From: Ceratotherium simum simum
Lineage: Eukaryota; Chordata; Mammalia; Perissodactyla; Rhinocerotidae
Direction of reading: 5' to 3'
Assembly (NCBI RefSeq): GCF_000283155.1
Contig: NW_004454177.1
Coordinates: 4,957,932-5,021,931 of the forward strand
DNA length: 64,000 bases
The translations under genes and the position numbers were made by a program. Below the pieces are notes generated by a model that was not told the DNA's origin, did no database searches, and saw only the letters and a list, made by a program, of their open reading frames with translations. This document shows, piece after piece, positions 52,401-62,700 of this stretch (position 1 is the first letter of the stretch; every line of letters begins with the position of its first letter).

Positions 52401-52681
52401 ATTGCCACTCGGCGAGGAGGGGGTGGGGGAGGGGGCTCCGGGACTCAGCAAAGGGGCCGCAGGACGCCGAAGCTCTACGCCGCCAACCAGGCTCAGCCAG
52501 GGAAAGGAGGAGGTCGAAGGCTGGGGGGCCCACTGGCCTGGGCGCTCCCGCGAGCTCCCCCACCCCCCACCGCGCCGGCACGCCCCCCCCCTCCGGCCCC
52601 CCTCCTTCCCCGGGACTCACGGTTCTGCTGCACTAAGGGCAGGTGCGCTGTGGTGAAGGCCAGAAAGGACTCTTTCTCCAT
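43494..52681 (-). CDS. FOXR1: Forkhead box R1 transcription factor, 293 aa, 6 exons
   Basis: DNA-binding forkhead factor, in mammals mostly germline and early-embryo restricted; also found activated by rearrangement in neuroblastoma. Minus-strand exons: 52681-52621, 45987-45913, 45811-45561, 45317-45091, 44211-43973, 43522-43494; 882 nt, 293 residues (human 292 as recalled). An N-terminal conserved segment has [21 protein letters not shown] serine/proline-rich linker contains SPPRKRF. An acidic run ([10 protein letters not shown], from residue 132) precedes the forkhead, about residues 171-265: [18 protein letters not shown], recognition helix NTVRHNLCF at 220-228, then [13 protein letters not shown]. 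The end is DVMPFLFDL. The first intron is about 6.6 kb and packed with L1, L2, a solo LTR and EREs; the other introns are short and clean. No frame damage is seen. Confidence 0.94.
46361..46579 (-). mobile_element. ERE SINE, short form, in FOXR1 intron 1
   Basis: Reverse copy with a long T-run at the left. GAACGACATTT at both ends. Confidence 0.9.
46640..47255 (+). mobile_element. L2 LINE fragment in FOXR1 intron 1
   Basis: CTAACCAGTTGTTCAGGCC, CCAATCAGTCACCAAGTCC, AGCAGTTTGAGTGATCTTCC, GGCCTTCTCTGACC and the ACTGCCTGGCACACGGGAGG end, in L2 order. Confidence 0.75.
47474..47701 (+). mobile_element. ERE SINE with a 21-bp 3' transduction, FOXR1 intron 1
   Basis: Duplication ACAGTATTCGA at 47463-47473 and 47702-47712. 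Two A-runs (47652-47667, 47689-47702) enclose 21 bp of non-SINE sequence (47668-47688). Confidence 0.85.
47730..49180 (+). mobile_element. L1 fragment, split by a solo LTR, FOXR1 intron 1
   Basis: Left part (to 48380) shows ORF2-end patterns such as ACTGTTCACAATACCAACC and CACCTGACTGACAAGATGC. It resumes after the LTR with AATGAGGTAACACTTTACATC and AGTGCTGGCAAAGAAGCAGG. Confidence 0.7.
48381..49028 (+). mobile_element. Solo LTR, class I endogenous retrovirus
   Basis: 648 bp, TGAGGGGGTCC to CCCCTACA, inserted in the L1. Flanked by AACA and AAAA, an imperfect 4-bp duplication. Shares the 5' block (GGTCGCCCCAAGATG, then GGATTATTTCAAGCTGAAGA) in diverged form with the LTR at 10237. No gag, pol or env adjoins. 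Confidence 0.7.
49181..50040. other. FOXR1 intron 1 interior around the hairpin
   Basis: Apart from the hairpin, the sequence to 49640 is L2-like and 49731-49910 is unassigned. A short CTC-rich run lies at 49890-49915. No gene seen. Confidence 0.35.
49647..49730. other. Long hairpin: 26-bp arms, 32-nt loop with tRNA-like pattern
   Basis: Arms 49647-49672 and 49705-49730 pair with one mismatch and one G-U; the core CTTTGGAGCACTTGCTTGG is perfectly complementary. The plus-strand arm-loop junction and loop contain GGTAGAGC and, after 22 nt, GGTTTGG, reminiscent of tRNA-Lys D-arm and T-arm boxes. It lies in FOXR1 intron 1 between old LINE sequences. No known family recognised. Confidence 0.6.
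50041..51655 (+). mobile_element. L2 LINE, long decayed copy with reverse-transcriptase traces
   Basis: Follows the L2 order over 1.6 kb: a PQGS-type reverse-transcriptase trace in the frame at 50064-50585, AACTCAGCATGTCCAGAACAG, TCTTGTCTGGATTGTAAGC, AGCAGCCACAGTGATCTTTT, then GGGCTTTTGCACTGGC and the AACAGTGCCTGGCAAATTGG 3' end with AATAAATATTTCTTGAAT. Frames are broken; it is a fossil. Confidence 0.8.
51656..52229. other. L1-like remnant and unique sequence upstream of FOXR1 exon 1 island
   Basis: 51660-51900 (AGGAACGTGCATCAGCATTA, TACTAAACATCAGTCAGAAA) looks like an L1 3' piece. 52130-52210 has an L2/MIR-like end. No gene. Confidence 0.4.
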
Positions 52682-52830
52682 GTCCCAGTCCAGCAGTCCC
52701 GGGACCTGGCCATGGAGGCTGGCCCAGAAGTCGAGGTGTCGAAGTTTCAGGTCCACCTTTAGGGGGAGGAGAGCCCGGCAGGGGGTGGGAGAGTCGGAGA
52801 GACTGAGGCTGAGGCCTCGGAGGCACGTCC
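52230..52830 (-). promoter_or_regulatory. FOXR1: CpG-rich first-exon region of FOXR1 with C/G runs
   Basis: GC-rich block covering FOXR1 exon 1 and the start of intron 1. The plus strand has long C-runs (52555-52610), so the FOXR1 coding strand has G-runs able to form G-quadruplexes just after the first donor. Long open frames here on both strands are composition artefacts. Confidence 0.5.
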
Positions 52831-53189
52831 TCAAATACCCGGGTCTGATTGACTTAGTTGGAGGCAGCTCAGGTGTGGAGAGTCCCTATTTGACGCCTTG
52901 AAGCTCCTCTGGCCTCGGCTGAGTACTCTATACGACGACGTCTTTCCTCAACCCCCTTCCTGCGCTTTCATTTTGAGGTCTGGGGACCTTGGGGGTCCGG
53001 AAGGGGGTATCCCAGCTCCTCTTGCCCCTCTATATTTGCACAAAGCTCTTCTTTTAGGTAGTCAATTAGTCTACCTTTTAAGAATGATCCCCTGAGAGTA
53101 TTAATAGCTACTTTCTAGAAGTTCTGATCGATTTTACGGTTTATCTAAGATCGCATCTGTGGTGGTACATGCTGGAGATACGATTGAAG

Positions 53190-54390
53190 GGTGATTTTTA
53201 AATTTTGTTTTTAATGATTTCAAATTTACAGAAAAATCCCAAGGATACTATAAAGAATTCCTGTATACCTAAATCCTGTAATTCACCAATTACACCAATT
53301 ATTAACATTTTATCACATTTTAATTTTTTTCTCCATATGTATAAAACATGTATTCTTTTTCCTGAACTATTTGAGAGTAGTTTGCAGACATCATGTCTCT
53401 TTACCCATAAATACTTAAGTGTGTATTTCCTAAAAAGAAGGATATTGGCTTAGATAACCAGAAAATCAGAAATGGGAAAATCATTAAAATAAAAAATTTA
53501 ACATTGATTCAATACTATATTTAACGTACAGATCCTATTCAGATTTCATCAATTGTCCCAATAATGTTGTTCATATAAATTTGTTTTCTGGTCTAGGATC
53601 CAATTCGGGATCATGCAGCATATTTATATATTTTATTATTTTTGTGTGTGTATGAGGAAGACTGGCCCTGAACTAACATTTGTTGCCAATCTTCCTCTTT
53701 TTTGCTGAGGAAGATTGGCGCTGAGCTAACATCTGTGCCCATCTTCCTCTATTTTGTATGTGGGATGCCACCACAGCACGGCTTGATGAGTGGTATCTTG
53801 GTCCACACCTGGGATCTGAACCCGCGAACCCTAGGCTGCTGAAGCTGACAAACATAACCACTGTGGGGCACTGGGCTGGCGCCAATGCAGTGTATTTAAT
53901 TTTCATATCTCTTTTAATCTGGAGAGTTTCTCAGCCTTTGTAATCTTTCATAACATTTAACATTTTTTGAAGAGTACAGGCCATTTATTTTGTAGAATGT
54001 GTTTTAGTTTAGATTTGTCTGATGTTTCCTTATAATTAGACTTAGATTATGCATTTTTGGCAAAAATACTACAGATATGATGTTATTAGTCCTTCTTAGC
54101 ACATCGCCTCAAGAGGCACATGATGTCAATTTGTCTCATTATTAGTGATGTTAACTTCAATCACTTGGTTTAGTGGTGTCCACCAGGTTTCTCTATTGTA
54201 AAGTTACCTTTATTTTTCTTTTGTAATTAGTAAGCAATCTGTAGGGAGATACTTTGATCTGAAATCCTGTTCCTCATCAAATTTGGACCCACTAATTCTA
54301 GCATCTATTTATGATTCTTGCCTGAATCAATCATTACTATGATGGTAGTAAAATGATTTTTCTAAATTGATCATTACTTTTCCATTTATT
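53190..54390 (-). mobile_element. L1M-type fragment, split by an ERE
   Basis: Reversed 3' region of an old L1: TTTCAAATTTACAGAAAAATC, CCTATTCAGATTTCATCAATT, then after the ERE AGGCCATTTATTTTGTAGAATG, GATTTGTCTGATGTTTCC, CACCAGGTTTCTCTATTGT. Confidence 0.75.
53641..53884 (-). mobile_element. ERE-like SINE
   Basis: Reverse, diverged copy with head GGGCTGGCGCC at right. Confidence 0.82.
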
Positions 54391-54808
54391 TCGTTGGCGT
54401 TCTATTGTGAGGAAGAGCATTTCCTTATCCCATACTTGTTTGTTTGTTTATTATCAGTATGGACTCAAAGGATTCTTATTTTGTAGAGTGGATTATAATT
54501 CATTACTATCATTATTTGTTTTAATCCTCAAATTGTCCCAGATTTGGCCAGTGGGTGAGGCAGCTCCCTCTGGTTCCTTTGTGCGTCCTGAGTTCCCCAT
54601 TAGAGCCCATCCACACTGTACTGTGTTGCCTGGTGCTTATCTACTAGACCAGAAACTTGGAGAATACTTGGTGCATAGGAGACCCCCGATAAATGTTGTA
54701 ACTACATTGAAAACAACAGCCTCCTTTTTAAAAGTTTGCTGGGACTCTACCTTTAATACCAATAATTTTGATGATAATTTCCCTAATTGTAAAAATAATA
54801 CACATTTG

Positions 54809-55052
54809 GGGCCAGCCCTGGGGGCACAGTGGTTAAGTTAGCATGCTCAGTGGCCTGGCATTCACAGGTTCGAATCCCAGGTACGGACATATGCACCACT
54901 CATCAAGCCAGGTGTGGCGGTGTCCCACATAAAAAATAGAGGAAGATGGGCATAGATATTAGCTCAGGGCTAATCTTCCTCAGCAAAAAGAGGAGGATTG
55001 GCAACAGATATTAGCTCAGAGCCAATCTGCCTCACCAAAATAATAATAATAA
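54809..55052 (+). mobile_element. ERE SINE, diverged subfamily
   Basis: Head GGCCAGCCCTGGGGGCACAG. Flanks AATAATACACATTT / AATAATACATGTTT. Confidence 0.85.
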
Positions 55053-55269
55053 TACATGTTTGACGCAGAAAACTTGAAAGTATAGAAAGCACAAAGGAAA
55101 AAACAATAAAAAAAATCATTCTTTGTATTAACCAGAGATAATTGATTACATTTTGATGTATATCCTTCCAGTCTTTTTCCTTATGAGTGTTTCATTTTTG
55201 TTTTGTAAAAAAAAAGTTACTGTAATGCAACCACCCCTTTCAAATTAGTGTACCATTTAAGAATGTTTA

Positions 55270-56510
55270 TATCATATAAATCATGTATCTGATAAGGGAT
55301 TAACATCCAGAATATATAAAGAACTCCTACAACCCATCAAAAAAACCAAACAACCCAATTTAAAAATGGACAAAGGACTTGCATAGACATTTCTCCAAAG
55401 AAGATATACAAATGTCCAATAAGCACATGAAAAGATGCTCAACATTATTAATCATTAAAGTGCAAATCAAAACCACAATGAGATACCACTTCATATCCAT
55501 TGGGATGGTTATTATAAAAACAAACAAACAAAACACAGAAAGTACCAAGTGTTGGGCCAGCCCTGTGGCTTAGCGGTTAAGTGCGCGCTCTCCACTACTG
55601 GTGGCCCGGGTTCGGATCCCGGGCGCGCACCGATGCACTGCATCTCTGGCCGTGCTGAGGCCGTGTCCCACATACAGCAACTAGAAGAATGTGCAACTAT
55701 GACATACAACTATCTGCTGGGGCTTTGGGGGAAAAAAAAAGGAGTAGGATTGGCAATAGATGTTAGCTCAGAGCCGGTCTTCCTCAGCAAAAAGAGAGTG
55801 TTATCTCAGGGCTGATCTTCTTCACAAAAAAAAAAAAGAAAAGAAAGTAACAAGTGGTGACTAGGACGCGGAGAAATTGGAAGCCTCGTGCATTGCTGGT
55901 GGGAATGTAAAATGGTGCAGCCCCTCAAAAAATTAAACGTAGAATTACCGTATGACCTAGCCATCCCACTTCTGGGCAAATACCCAAAAGAACTGAAGTC
56001 AGAGACTTGAACAGATATTTGTACACCTACATTCATAGCAGCATTATTCATAATAGCTAAAAAGTGGAAACAATCCAAATGTCCATTAGTGGGTGTATGG
56101 ATAAACAAAATGTGGTCTATACATACAATGGAATATTATTTAGCCTTAAAAAGGAATGAAATTCTAATACATGCTACACCATGGATGAATCTTAAAAACA
56201 TTATGCTAAGTGAAATAAGCCAGACACAAAAGGACAAATTTTGTACAATTGTACTTTTATGAGATACCTAGAATAGCCAAATTCATAGAGACAGAAAGTA
56301 GAATGATGGTTGCCAAGGCGGGTGAGGGGAATAGGGAGTTATTGTTTAATGGGTACAGAATTTCTGTTTGGGATGATGAAAAAGTTCTGGAGATGGATAG
56401 TGGTGGTGGTTGCACAACAATGTCAATGAACTTAATGCCACTGAACGTACACTTGAAAATGGTTAAAAGTAAATTTTATGTTATGTTTATTTTACCACAA
56501 TTAAAAAGAT
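55270..56510 (+). mobile_element. L1 3' end, split by an ERE
   Basis: ORF2 end and 3' UTR: ATCCAGAATATATAAAGAAC, GGACTTGCATAGACATTTCTC, after the ERE GGTGACTAGGACGCGGAGAA, CCATCCCACTTCTGGGCAAA, AACATTATGCTAAGTGAAAT and GTGGTGGTTGCACAACAATG. Confidence 0.88.
55555..55838 (+). mobile_element. ERE SINE inside L1
   Basis: Flanked by GAAAGTACCAAGTG and GAAAGTAACAAGTG. Full-length with a partly deleted tail module. Confidence 0.9.
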
Positions 56511-56519
56511 GTTTATGTC

Positions 56520-56695
56520 AATAATCTCCAAATGTTGCTGCACAATGGAATCTCCTGGGGATCTTTAAAAAATATTAATGCCTGGCTCCTACCCCCAGTC
56601 ATTCTGATTCTGATATGGGGTATGGCCTGGAGGTTGGGGTTTTTAATAGCTCCCTAGATGACTCCAATGTACAGCACAGTTGGGCTCCCAGTTAG
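56520..56695 (-). repeat. MER5A-type element
   Basis: CACAATGGAATCTCCTGGGG, CCAGTCATTCTGATTCTGAT and the AACCTGGGGT-type closing block fit a MER5-family element; orientation is less sure. Confidence 0.55.
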
Positions 56696-56879
56696 ATGCT
56701 CTTCCAACAGCACAAGAAGGTTGGGCTCCTAAACCTTTCTTGGCTGGTACAGTTGGCAAGGGGGAGTGGAGTATAGTCCAAACCATTCTCTCTGCAGGGC
56801 ATGTTCTCCCTGACCCTCTCTCCTGACTTGGGGCCTCAGCTCAGTCAGGCCCACCCAAGCAAAGGAGGGTCCCAGTGTT

Positions 56880-57070
56880 CACCTCCGCTTTCATTTTTCA
56901 TAGCATTTTTCACTTTTCTAATTTAATTTATTTACTTGTTCACAGTTTTGGGAGTCTGTTTCTTCCACTAAGTTCCATAAGGGAGGAGCAATGTCTTTTC
57001 AAGTTTATTCCTAACACCTGGCACATCATAAATGCTTAGTTAATGTTTGTGGAATGAATAAATATTGTTG
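56880..57070 (+). repeat. L2 3' end
   Basis: CACTAAGTTCCATAAGGGAGG, AACACCTGGCACATCATAAA, TGCTTAGTTAATGTTTG, GGAATGAATAAAT. Confidence 0.7.
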
Positions 57071-57224
57071 TCCTTCTCTTCCATTGCCTCCCTCTCCCCA
57101 GCTCTTGGGTTACTCTAGAAAGGGATCATTAAGACCATTGTTCTAGCATCTTCTAACTCTGAGTCGTTTTTTATTGTTTTTGCAGAGTTTTTGGCACTTT
57201 CCCAGCCCCCTCTTTCTGTTCAGG

Positions 57225-57730
57225 GGCTTGTTCGTTTGTTCGTTCACTCACTTATTCAAGTATTTATTGAGTACCTACTGTGTCCCAGGCACTGCAGAGC
57301 AAAGGTACTGTAGGCCCTTGGGAGCAAAGCGACTGTTCTCAGGGAACATACAGTCTGGTGGGGGAGACAATTGAATAGTCACATAAACATATGATTATAA
57401 ACCATAGTAATACTATGAAATACTGTGAAGGGATAGAGGAACCCAACTTAATGGGATGGAGATTAGAGAAGGCTTCCCTGGATAAACTGGGTTAACTATG
57501 CAAAGCGGAGGGGAGTGGCAGTGGGGGCAGTTGCAAGAGCAGCCTGGGCTTATGGAATAGTCTGGGCAAAGGCCCTGAGGCAAGAGGGAACACAGGACCT
57601 GGGAGGGAACGTGGTGAGAACTGAGGGGCAGTTAGGGGAGAGACCAGGGCTGGCCTCAAGGTCGCCTTAAAGATTTTGGGCTTTATCCTAATAGCAATGC
57701 AAAGATCCCTGATCCTTGTAAGGAATATAT
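57225..57730 (-). repeat. L2 fragment (reverse)
   Basis: TTTATTGAGTACCTACTGTGT and CCCAGGCACTG, then AACATACAGTCTGGTGGGGGA, GGCAAAGGCCCTGAGGCAAG, the reversed L2 3' region. Confidence 0.7.
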
Positions 57731-58024
57731 ACTGGAGAGGACAAAAGTGAATGAAGTTGACCACTCCTGCTCTTTTCCCTTTACCAGAATGCACCACTCT
57801 TGTCCCCCTCCACCCAGAGTTCTTCCCTTCTACTCTTTCCTCCCAGGGCCCCTTTAGCCTATTCTCCATTCCCCCCACCTCCCAGCACCCTGTCTGTGGG
57901 TCTCACCCTAGTAGGCCTCTGTCTTTTCCTGGTCAGAGCCTCTGCTCTTTTCCCCAGCACTTCCTCTTGCTCTGCCAGCCCCACATGGTGCACCAGCCTC
58001 AGCCTCAGCAACCCCCACCTCCCC

Positions 58025-58124
58025 NNNNNNNNNNNNNNNNNNNNNNNNNNNNNNNNNNNNNNNNNNNNNNNNNNNNNNNNNNNNNNNNNNNNNNNNNNNN
58101 NNNNNNNNNNNNNNNNNNNNNNNN
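58025..58124. other. Assembly gap (100 N) between C-runs
   Basis: Exactly 100 N, the convention for a gap of unknown size. Both edges are runs of C (CCACCTCCCC on the left, CCCCCC on the right), so the missing DNA is probably a C-rich tract that blocked sequencing. It lies about 200 bp beyond the UPK2 3' end. Confidence 0.95.
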
Positions 58125-58348
58125 CCCCCCGGCGGCCTGCTGTGGACGGTGCAAAACCCACAGCCCAGGTGTCTGAGAACTCTGACTCCTGGGTTCTTAT
58201 CTCATCCGGCCCCTTCCTGCCTCCTGGGAAAAGCAAGTCTAGGGTTCTGGGGCAGAGAAGGGACCTGCAGCCTGGACATAGACTCTATAGGTCCACGCCA
58301 CAGTGGAGCCCACTGAAGCGAAACACACACAGCAACACGGCATCAGAC

Positions 58349-58354
58349 TTTATT
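58349..58354 (-). terminator. UPK2: UPK2 poly(A) signal AATAAA
   Basis: TTTATT on the plus strand, about 360 nt after the UPK2 stop codon, with the transcript end expected near 58330. The 3' UTR therefore ends about 200 bp before the assembly gap. Confidence 0.75.
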
Positions 58355-58711
58355 GTAGGGACTTAGTTCACCGAGGGAGGGCTGAATTGTTGTTGGGGGC
58401 GGGTGGTTAAAGAGGTGAAATGGGAGGAGAATCAGTTCTGACAGGAGTGGGTGAAGGGAATAACAGAGAGTGTTGGGGGAAGGGGAGGGTTAGGGGACAA
58501 AGAGAGAGACAGAGGGCGGAAAGGGCTTCAGGGGAGAGCAGGCAGGGAGAGGACGTGAAGGCACCGAAGGAGCCAAAGCCCGGTGACTGAGGCCTGGGAG
58601 CAGACAGTCTTTTCAGGAGAGGAGGCAGGAGCAAAAGGTGAAGCCGTGGGCCGGGGACATGGACAGTGCCCTAGACTTCCTGGAGGAGCCCACTGCCCGG
58701 TGCAGACCTCC

Positions 58712-60577
58712 TCACTTTCGGGCACCCAGTGCCAGGGCGATGATGAAGCCCACGACCAGCAGGAACATGGCAACAGAGAGCAGCACTGTGATGACCACCA
58801 TGCCCCCTGTCCGGGCCATTTCCAGCCCAATGGATTCCATCTTCCTTCCTGTCAGAAGAGAGAGGGGGAGGGCTTTGTGGGCATGAGGGGCCCCTATCCT
58901 GCCCAAGGCTCTCAGCCTAGCCCCTCGTCCAGCCATCCAACCAGCCAACCCTTCATCCATTTATTCATCCATCCAACCAACGCATCATCCGAGGGATCCA
59001 AACATCCATCCAATAAACATTTATGAAGCATCTCCTACATCACTCCCCGAGGATACAGAAATTAATCGGACACTCTCCTTGCCCACAAACAACCTTTAGT
59101 TTAGCAGTGCGGGCAGATGAGTCAACAGGCAGTTAAAGCGCTAGGAGAGAGGTCAGCAAAGAGCTGGGGGGCAGCTGGGGGATGGGGGGGAGGGGCCAAG
59201 GAAGGTTTCAGGGGCCCTGAGATGTTACTTACGAGGGAGTGTGGACATTGGGATCTCTCTGCTGGACTCAGTGGATGCCCCCTTTGTCACTAGGTAGGAA
59301 ATGCTTTTGAGGTGGGGTTTGGGAGAAAGGGAGGAGAGAATCCTCAGTGAGTATCTGGGCCTTGGGAGAAGAGGGCGCCCAGGCCTCCCCCTTGGCAGCT
59401 GTGCCTCCCATTGTGCCCTCCTCCAGGAGGCCCATCCTTGACCCCTGTAGCTGTGCCCTCCTTTCTCCACCCTGCTAACCACATCCCACCACCACCAAAG
59501 GTCAGGACCCAGCTTCTCTTCCTGTCCTCGCTCCCGTGGGGGCCCCGGGCCTGGATCTGGTACCTACTAGTATTTGGTTCCTGGCACCAGGTTTGTCACC
59601 TGGTATGCACTGAGCCGGGTGACCGTGAAGCCAGCCCCACTGTCCACCACATTCACCAGCTCCCTGCGCCCACGGCATGGAGGCACCACAAAGCTAGATT
59701 TCACCACTGGGCAGGAAATTGGGGATAAAAGGCAGGGTTCAGTTTCTGGAAGCCTCAAGGAGAAAGGGCAGCATTTAGAGTGTGGACAGCCCAGGAAAGG
59801 GTGGATAGGAAGGCATGCATGGGAGAAGGGAAGTTGGAGGTGTCCTGGGAAGGGGTCTCTGGGGATTGGGGGATGACTTGGGAGTGGGTTGCAGACCTTT
59901 GCTGTCATTAGCTCTCCGGACCATCAGTGTGGCGTTGCCCCCTGTGAGGTGACAGGGGGGCAAGGCAACTAGCAGGCTCTCTGTTAGCGCCGGGGACAGT
60001 AGACCAGAGATGCTTGAGATGTTGAAGTCTGCTGTGGGGCCAGGAGGGAGTACAGAGAAGGATCAATCCCCCTCCTGCGGTCAGATCTGGCCCAGCCCCC
60101 AGGGGCCATTTCTAAGGATGCAGAGTCCTTCTCCCCTTCCCCTCTGTAGTCCGTTGGCAGAAAACAGGACTTTGCCGATCTGACCACCAGGTGGCAGGCT
60201 TGGGCTGCAGAAGCCAGATACTCCACCAAGCCGCCAGACCCTGGGTGCCAAAAGGGGGCAGAGCCCAACCGCATCCCTACCTGCAGCTTTGGGACCTTCC
60301 CCACACCTCTCTGCCTCCTGGGTCTGGGAGAGGACCAGGAGTGTGCCCTGGGCTCAGTGACTGATGCCTGGTCACTGTTATCACCTGTCCCCCAACCCCC
60401 CAACTGGCCAGACCAGGTCCTCTTTCAGAGCCCTGGAAGACACAGTGCCTCCTTTCCAGGCCCCCGAGCCCTTACCCACCCTTGCCAGAAATGGCAGAGA
60501 CCTGCAGCTCCTGGGGCCAGGAGAGCCAGCAGAACCAGGATCAAGGGCAAGGTCCGGATGGGCAGCGGGGCTGCCAT
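58712..60577 (-). CDS. UPK2: Uroplakin-2, 184 aa, 5 exons
   Basis: Integral membrane protein of the urothelial apical plaque; pairs with uroplakin 1a and helps make the bladder permeability barrier. Minus-strand exons: 60577-60502, 60028-59897, 59706-59568, 59303-59233, 58848-58712; 555 nt = 184 residues plus stop, the human length. Signal peptide 1-25 (LPLILVLLALLAPGAA). Prosequence 26-84 with sequons at Asn28, Asn57 and Asn66. Furin-type site RGRR at 81-84, mature chain from Glu85 (ELVNVVDSGAGFTVTRLSAY). One membrane helix at about 156-180, then the short tail GARK. The first two donors are weak (GTCTCT and GTCTGC), but frame and homology fix them. All frames are intact. The locus lies in a compact 2-kb span with few repeats. 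Confidence 0.96.
58940..59160 (-). repeat. L2/MIR-like fragment in UPK2 intron 4
   Basis: AATAAACATTTATGAAGCATC, CTCCTTGCCCACAAACAACC and CAACAGGCAGTTAAAGCG follow the reversed L2 3' order. A CATCCATC-type simple repeat precedes it. Confidence 0.5.
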
Positions 60578-60699
60578 AGCTGGGCTGGGAGCAGGAACAG
60601 ATGATAGCAGGATGTGGCTTCCTGAGGCAAGTGAGGCTCTGCTCGTGGGGTGGCTGGTTTTGTCCTGAGGGTGGGAGGGACCGGAGGGGAATCCTGTCC

Positions 60700-61480
60700 A
60701 ACCTGCCCCTCGGGCCCTATAGCCTTAGGGGTGGCCCCTAGACAGGTTTTTCAGGATGGAGAACTGGCCTCAGGCCAGGACAGGGATGCTCTGGCTGGAT
60801 CTTAGTGGCTTAGTCAGCTGCAGAGGGTCAGGGTAACTAAGGTGGGGGGTGAAAATCCCCCCTTCTTCTGGGACTTCCACGTGCAAGGGCAGGAGTGGTC
60901 CTGCCTGCACGTCGTGCATCTGGAGCCCAGCCCATAGAGGATGGCTCCCCCCAGCTGGTGGAGGTCTTCCCAGGAGGGCAGCAAGTTCTGAGGTTGCCCT
61001 GGTGTGTAGGAAGAGGAGAGACCCTGAGGGGCTGGGCAAGAATGGGAGACAAACTGACACGGGTAGTAGGGGGCGGGGGCAGCAGAGTCAGTGGTTCCAA
61101 TTCTTGGCGTCCACTGAGGCCCAGGTAATGCTGCTGTGGGAGAGGCAGAAGGGAGTTGTGCCAGGGAGTCTATAGGGATTTGGATTCTTCTGGAGAGTGG
61201 GGCCAAGGGATGCCAGGAAAGACTTCTGGAGAGACCAGAGAGGTGGGCACTGACCCTGTCCAGGGGTTGGGGATTGGGCAGTCAGCCTTGGTCAGCAGCC
61301 ACTGAACTGTTTGAGAATAAAGAATAGAAAGACACCTGGTAGGAGAAAATGAAAAAGAGACACAAGCTCTCTGACTGCATCCTCACCCCTGTGCTCAGTC
61401 AGACCCAAGTAGAGGAGATGCTGTGAACCAGAGCGGAGAGATGAGGAGAAAGCACCTCCCCCGGGCTCTGGGCAGGGGCT
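60700..61480. other. Unique sequence upstream of UPK2
   Basis: No repeat is evident and the short open frames have no domain. It is the likely place for the urothelium-specific UPK2 promoter, but I cannot point to a specific element. Confidence 0.35.
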
Positions 61481-61849
61481 TCACAGGCTCTTACATACTT
61501 CTTACAGCCGTCCTAGGTGGCAGATATTATTGGCTCCCTTTTATAGATATGGAAACTGAGACTCTGAGAGGTAGAGTCACTTGTGGAAAGTGAAACGCCT
61601 TGTCAAGGGAGGTCATAACCTCTACAGGGGCCTGAGGGCCCCATAGAATGTCACATATGTCTTTTGCTCCATGAATCATTCTATCTTCCCCAGTCCCAGA
61701 GAAGGTCCAGGGTCCTGGTAGGGAAGTGAGGGGCTAGTGGGGTCATGTCCTTACCCCCATGGTGGGAAGGGTAGGCTCAAAGCCTGGGGTGCGAGCAGGA
61801 GGTGAGAGTAAAGATGGAACTCATGGAGCCAAGCAGAGAGTAGGAGGGT

Positions 61850-62010
61850 CTCAGACCAGTGCTTCTCCAAATTTAATGTGCATATGAATCATCAGGGATC
61901 TGGTTAAGTTGTGGTTTCTGATTCAGTGGGTCTGAGGTGAAGCCTGAAATTCTGCATTTCTAATGAGCTTCCAGGTAATGTTGATTGATGCTAGTCGGAG
62001 AGGCCCACAC
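61850..62010 (-). repeat. MER5-type element
   Basis: GACCAGTGCTTCTCCAAATT, TTTCTGATTCAGTGGGTCTG, ATTCTGCATTTCTAATGAGC, the reversed MER5 order. Confidence 0.8.
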
Positions 62011-62667
62011 TTTGAGTTGCCAGATGTTCTCCCCCCCCCGCCCCCCACTGGCTTCTCTTTGCTGGAGACCAGGGACAGGTGTTTCCCCAGTCTCCCAGGA
62101 CAGGCTGCCTTTGGGTGAAGAATTGAATTCTGTCTTTCCTGTCCCTTGGCTTTTGTCCCCTTTTAGATCAGATCCTACCATCATTCTACAAACTGAAAGA
62201 GAATCTTTTTCACATTGAGGAGAACTTTGGAGAGAGGGAGCAGATTAAATGGTGGAATTCCAGGGGTGAGGGGATCTTCCTGGTGCTCTTCAAATTCCAT
62301 CACTAACCCAGAGGATGTTTACACTTGGGCTTGGGAGGTATGTCTTCCCATTTCAGTCACAAATCAGAAAGCAGAAAGGAGAAGAGGTTAGGTTTATTAC
62401 AGGGCGGATTGTGTTGGGTCCACACCTAAGCCCCCAATCCCGTTTGAAATTTGAGTGGGACAGAGCGGAGTAGGGGAAGGCAGAGCTCTGACCAGATTTT
62501 AAAGGGATAAGAGGGCCCTGTGCCTTTAAGCCCTCCCTTCTCCCTCCAATGCCCCCCCTTCCCCACCCTTGGCCCTCCCCAGGTTTCTGGAGGAGCTAAG
62601 AGTTGCGTCTTCTCCCTCCCTGCCCTGCCGAGCTGCTCAGTGGCTGCTCTGGAGGCTGTGCTTTGCG

Positions 62668-62700
62668 GTCTCCATGGAAACCATTAGTTGCTAAGCAACT
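62668..62700. promoter_or_regulatory. Tandem RFX-type X-boxes
   Basis: GTCTCCATGGAAAC (62668-62681) is followed 5 bp later by the perfect inverted repeat AGTTGCTAAGCAACT (62686-62700). Both fit the RFX X-box (GTNRCC, 0-3 bases, RGYAAC). A homeodomain-like TAATTATCC follows near 62731. The block 62500-62830 is unique and GC-richer than its surroundings. Confidence 0.55.

Noticed and set aside
57751..58366. Long plus- and minus-strand open frames spanning the N run (141 and 188 codons)
   Set aside because: They are open only because N codons are read through; no family match.
59995..60005. Suspected one-base frameshift in UPK2 exon 2
   Set aside because: On re-reading the bases the codons run GGT-CTA-CTG-TCC without an extra base; the exon is 132 nt and in frame.
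62393..62398. AATAAA on the minus strand, possible end of an unseen transcript from the right
   Set aside because: No exon or open frame upstream of it in that direction; the motif is common by chance.
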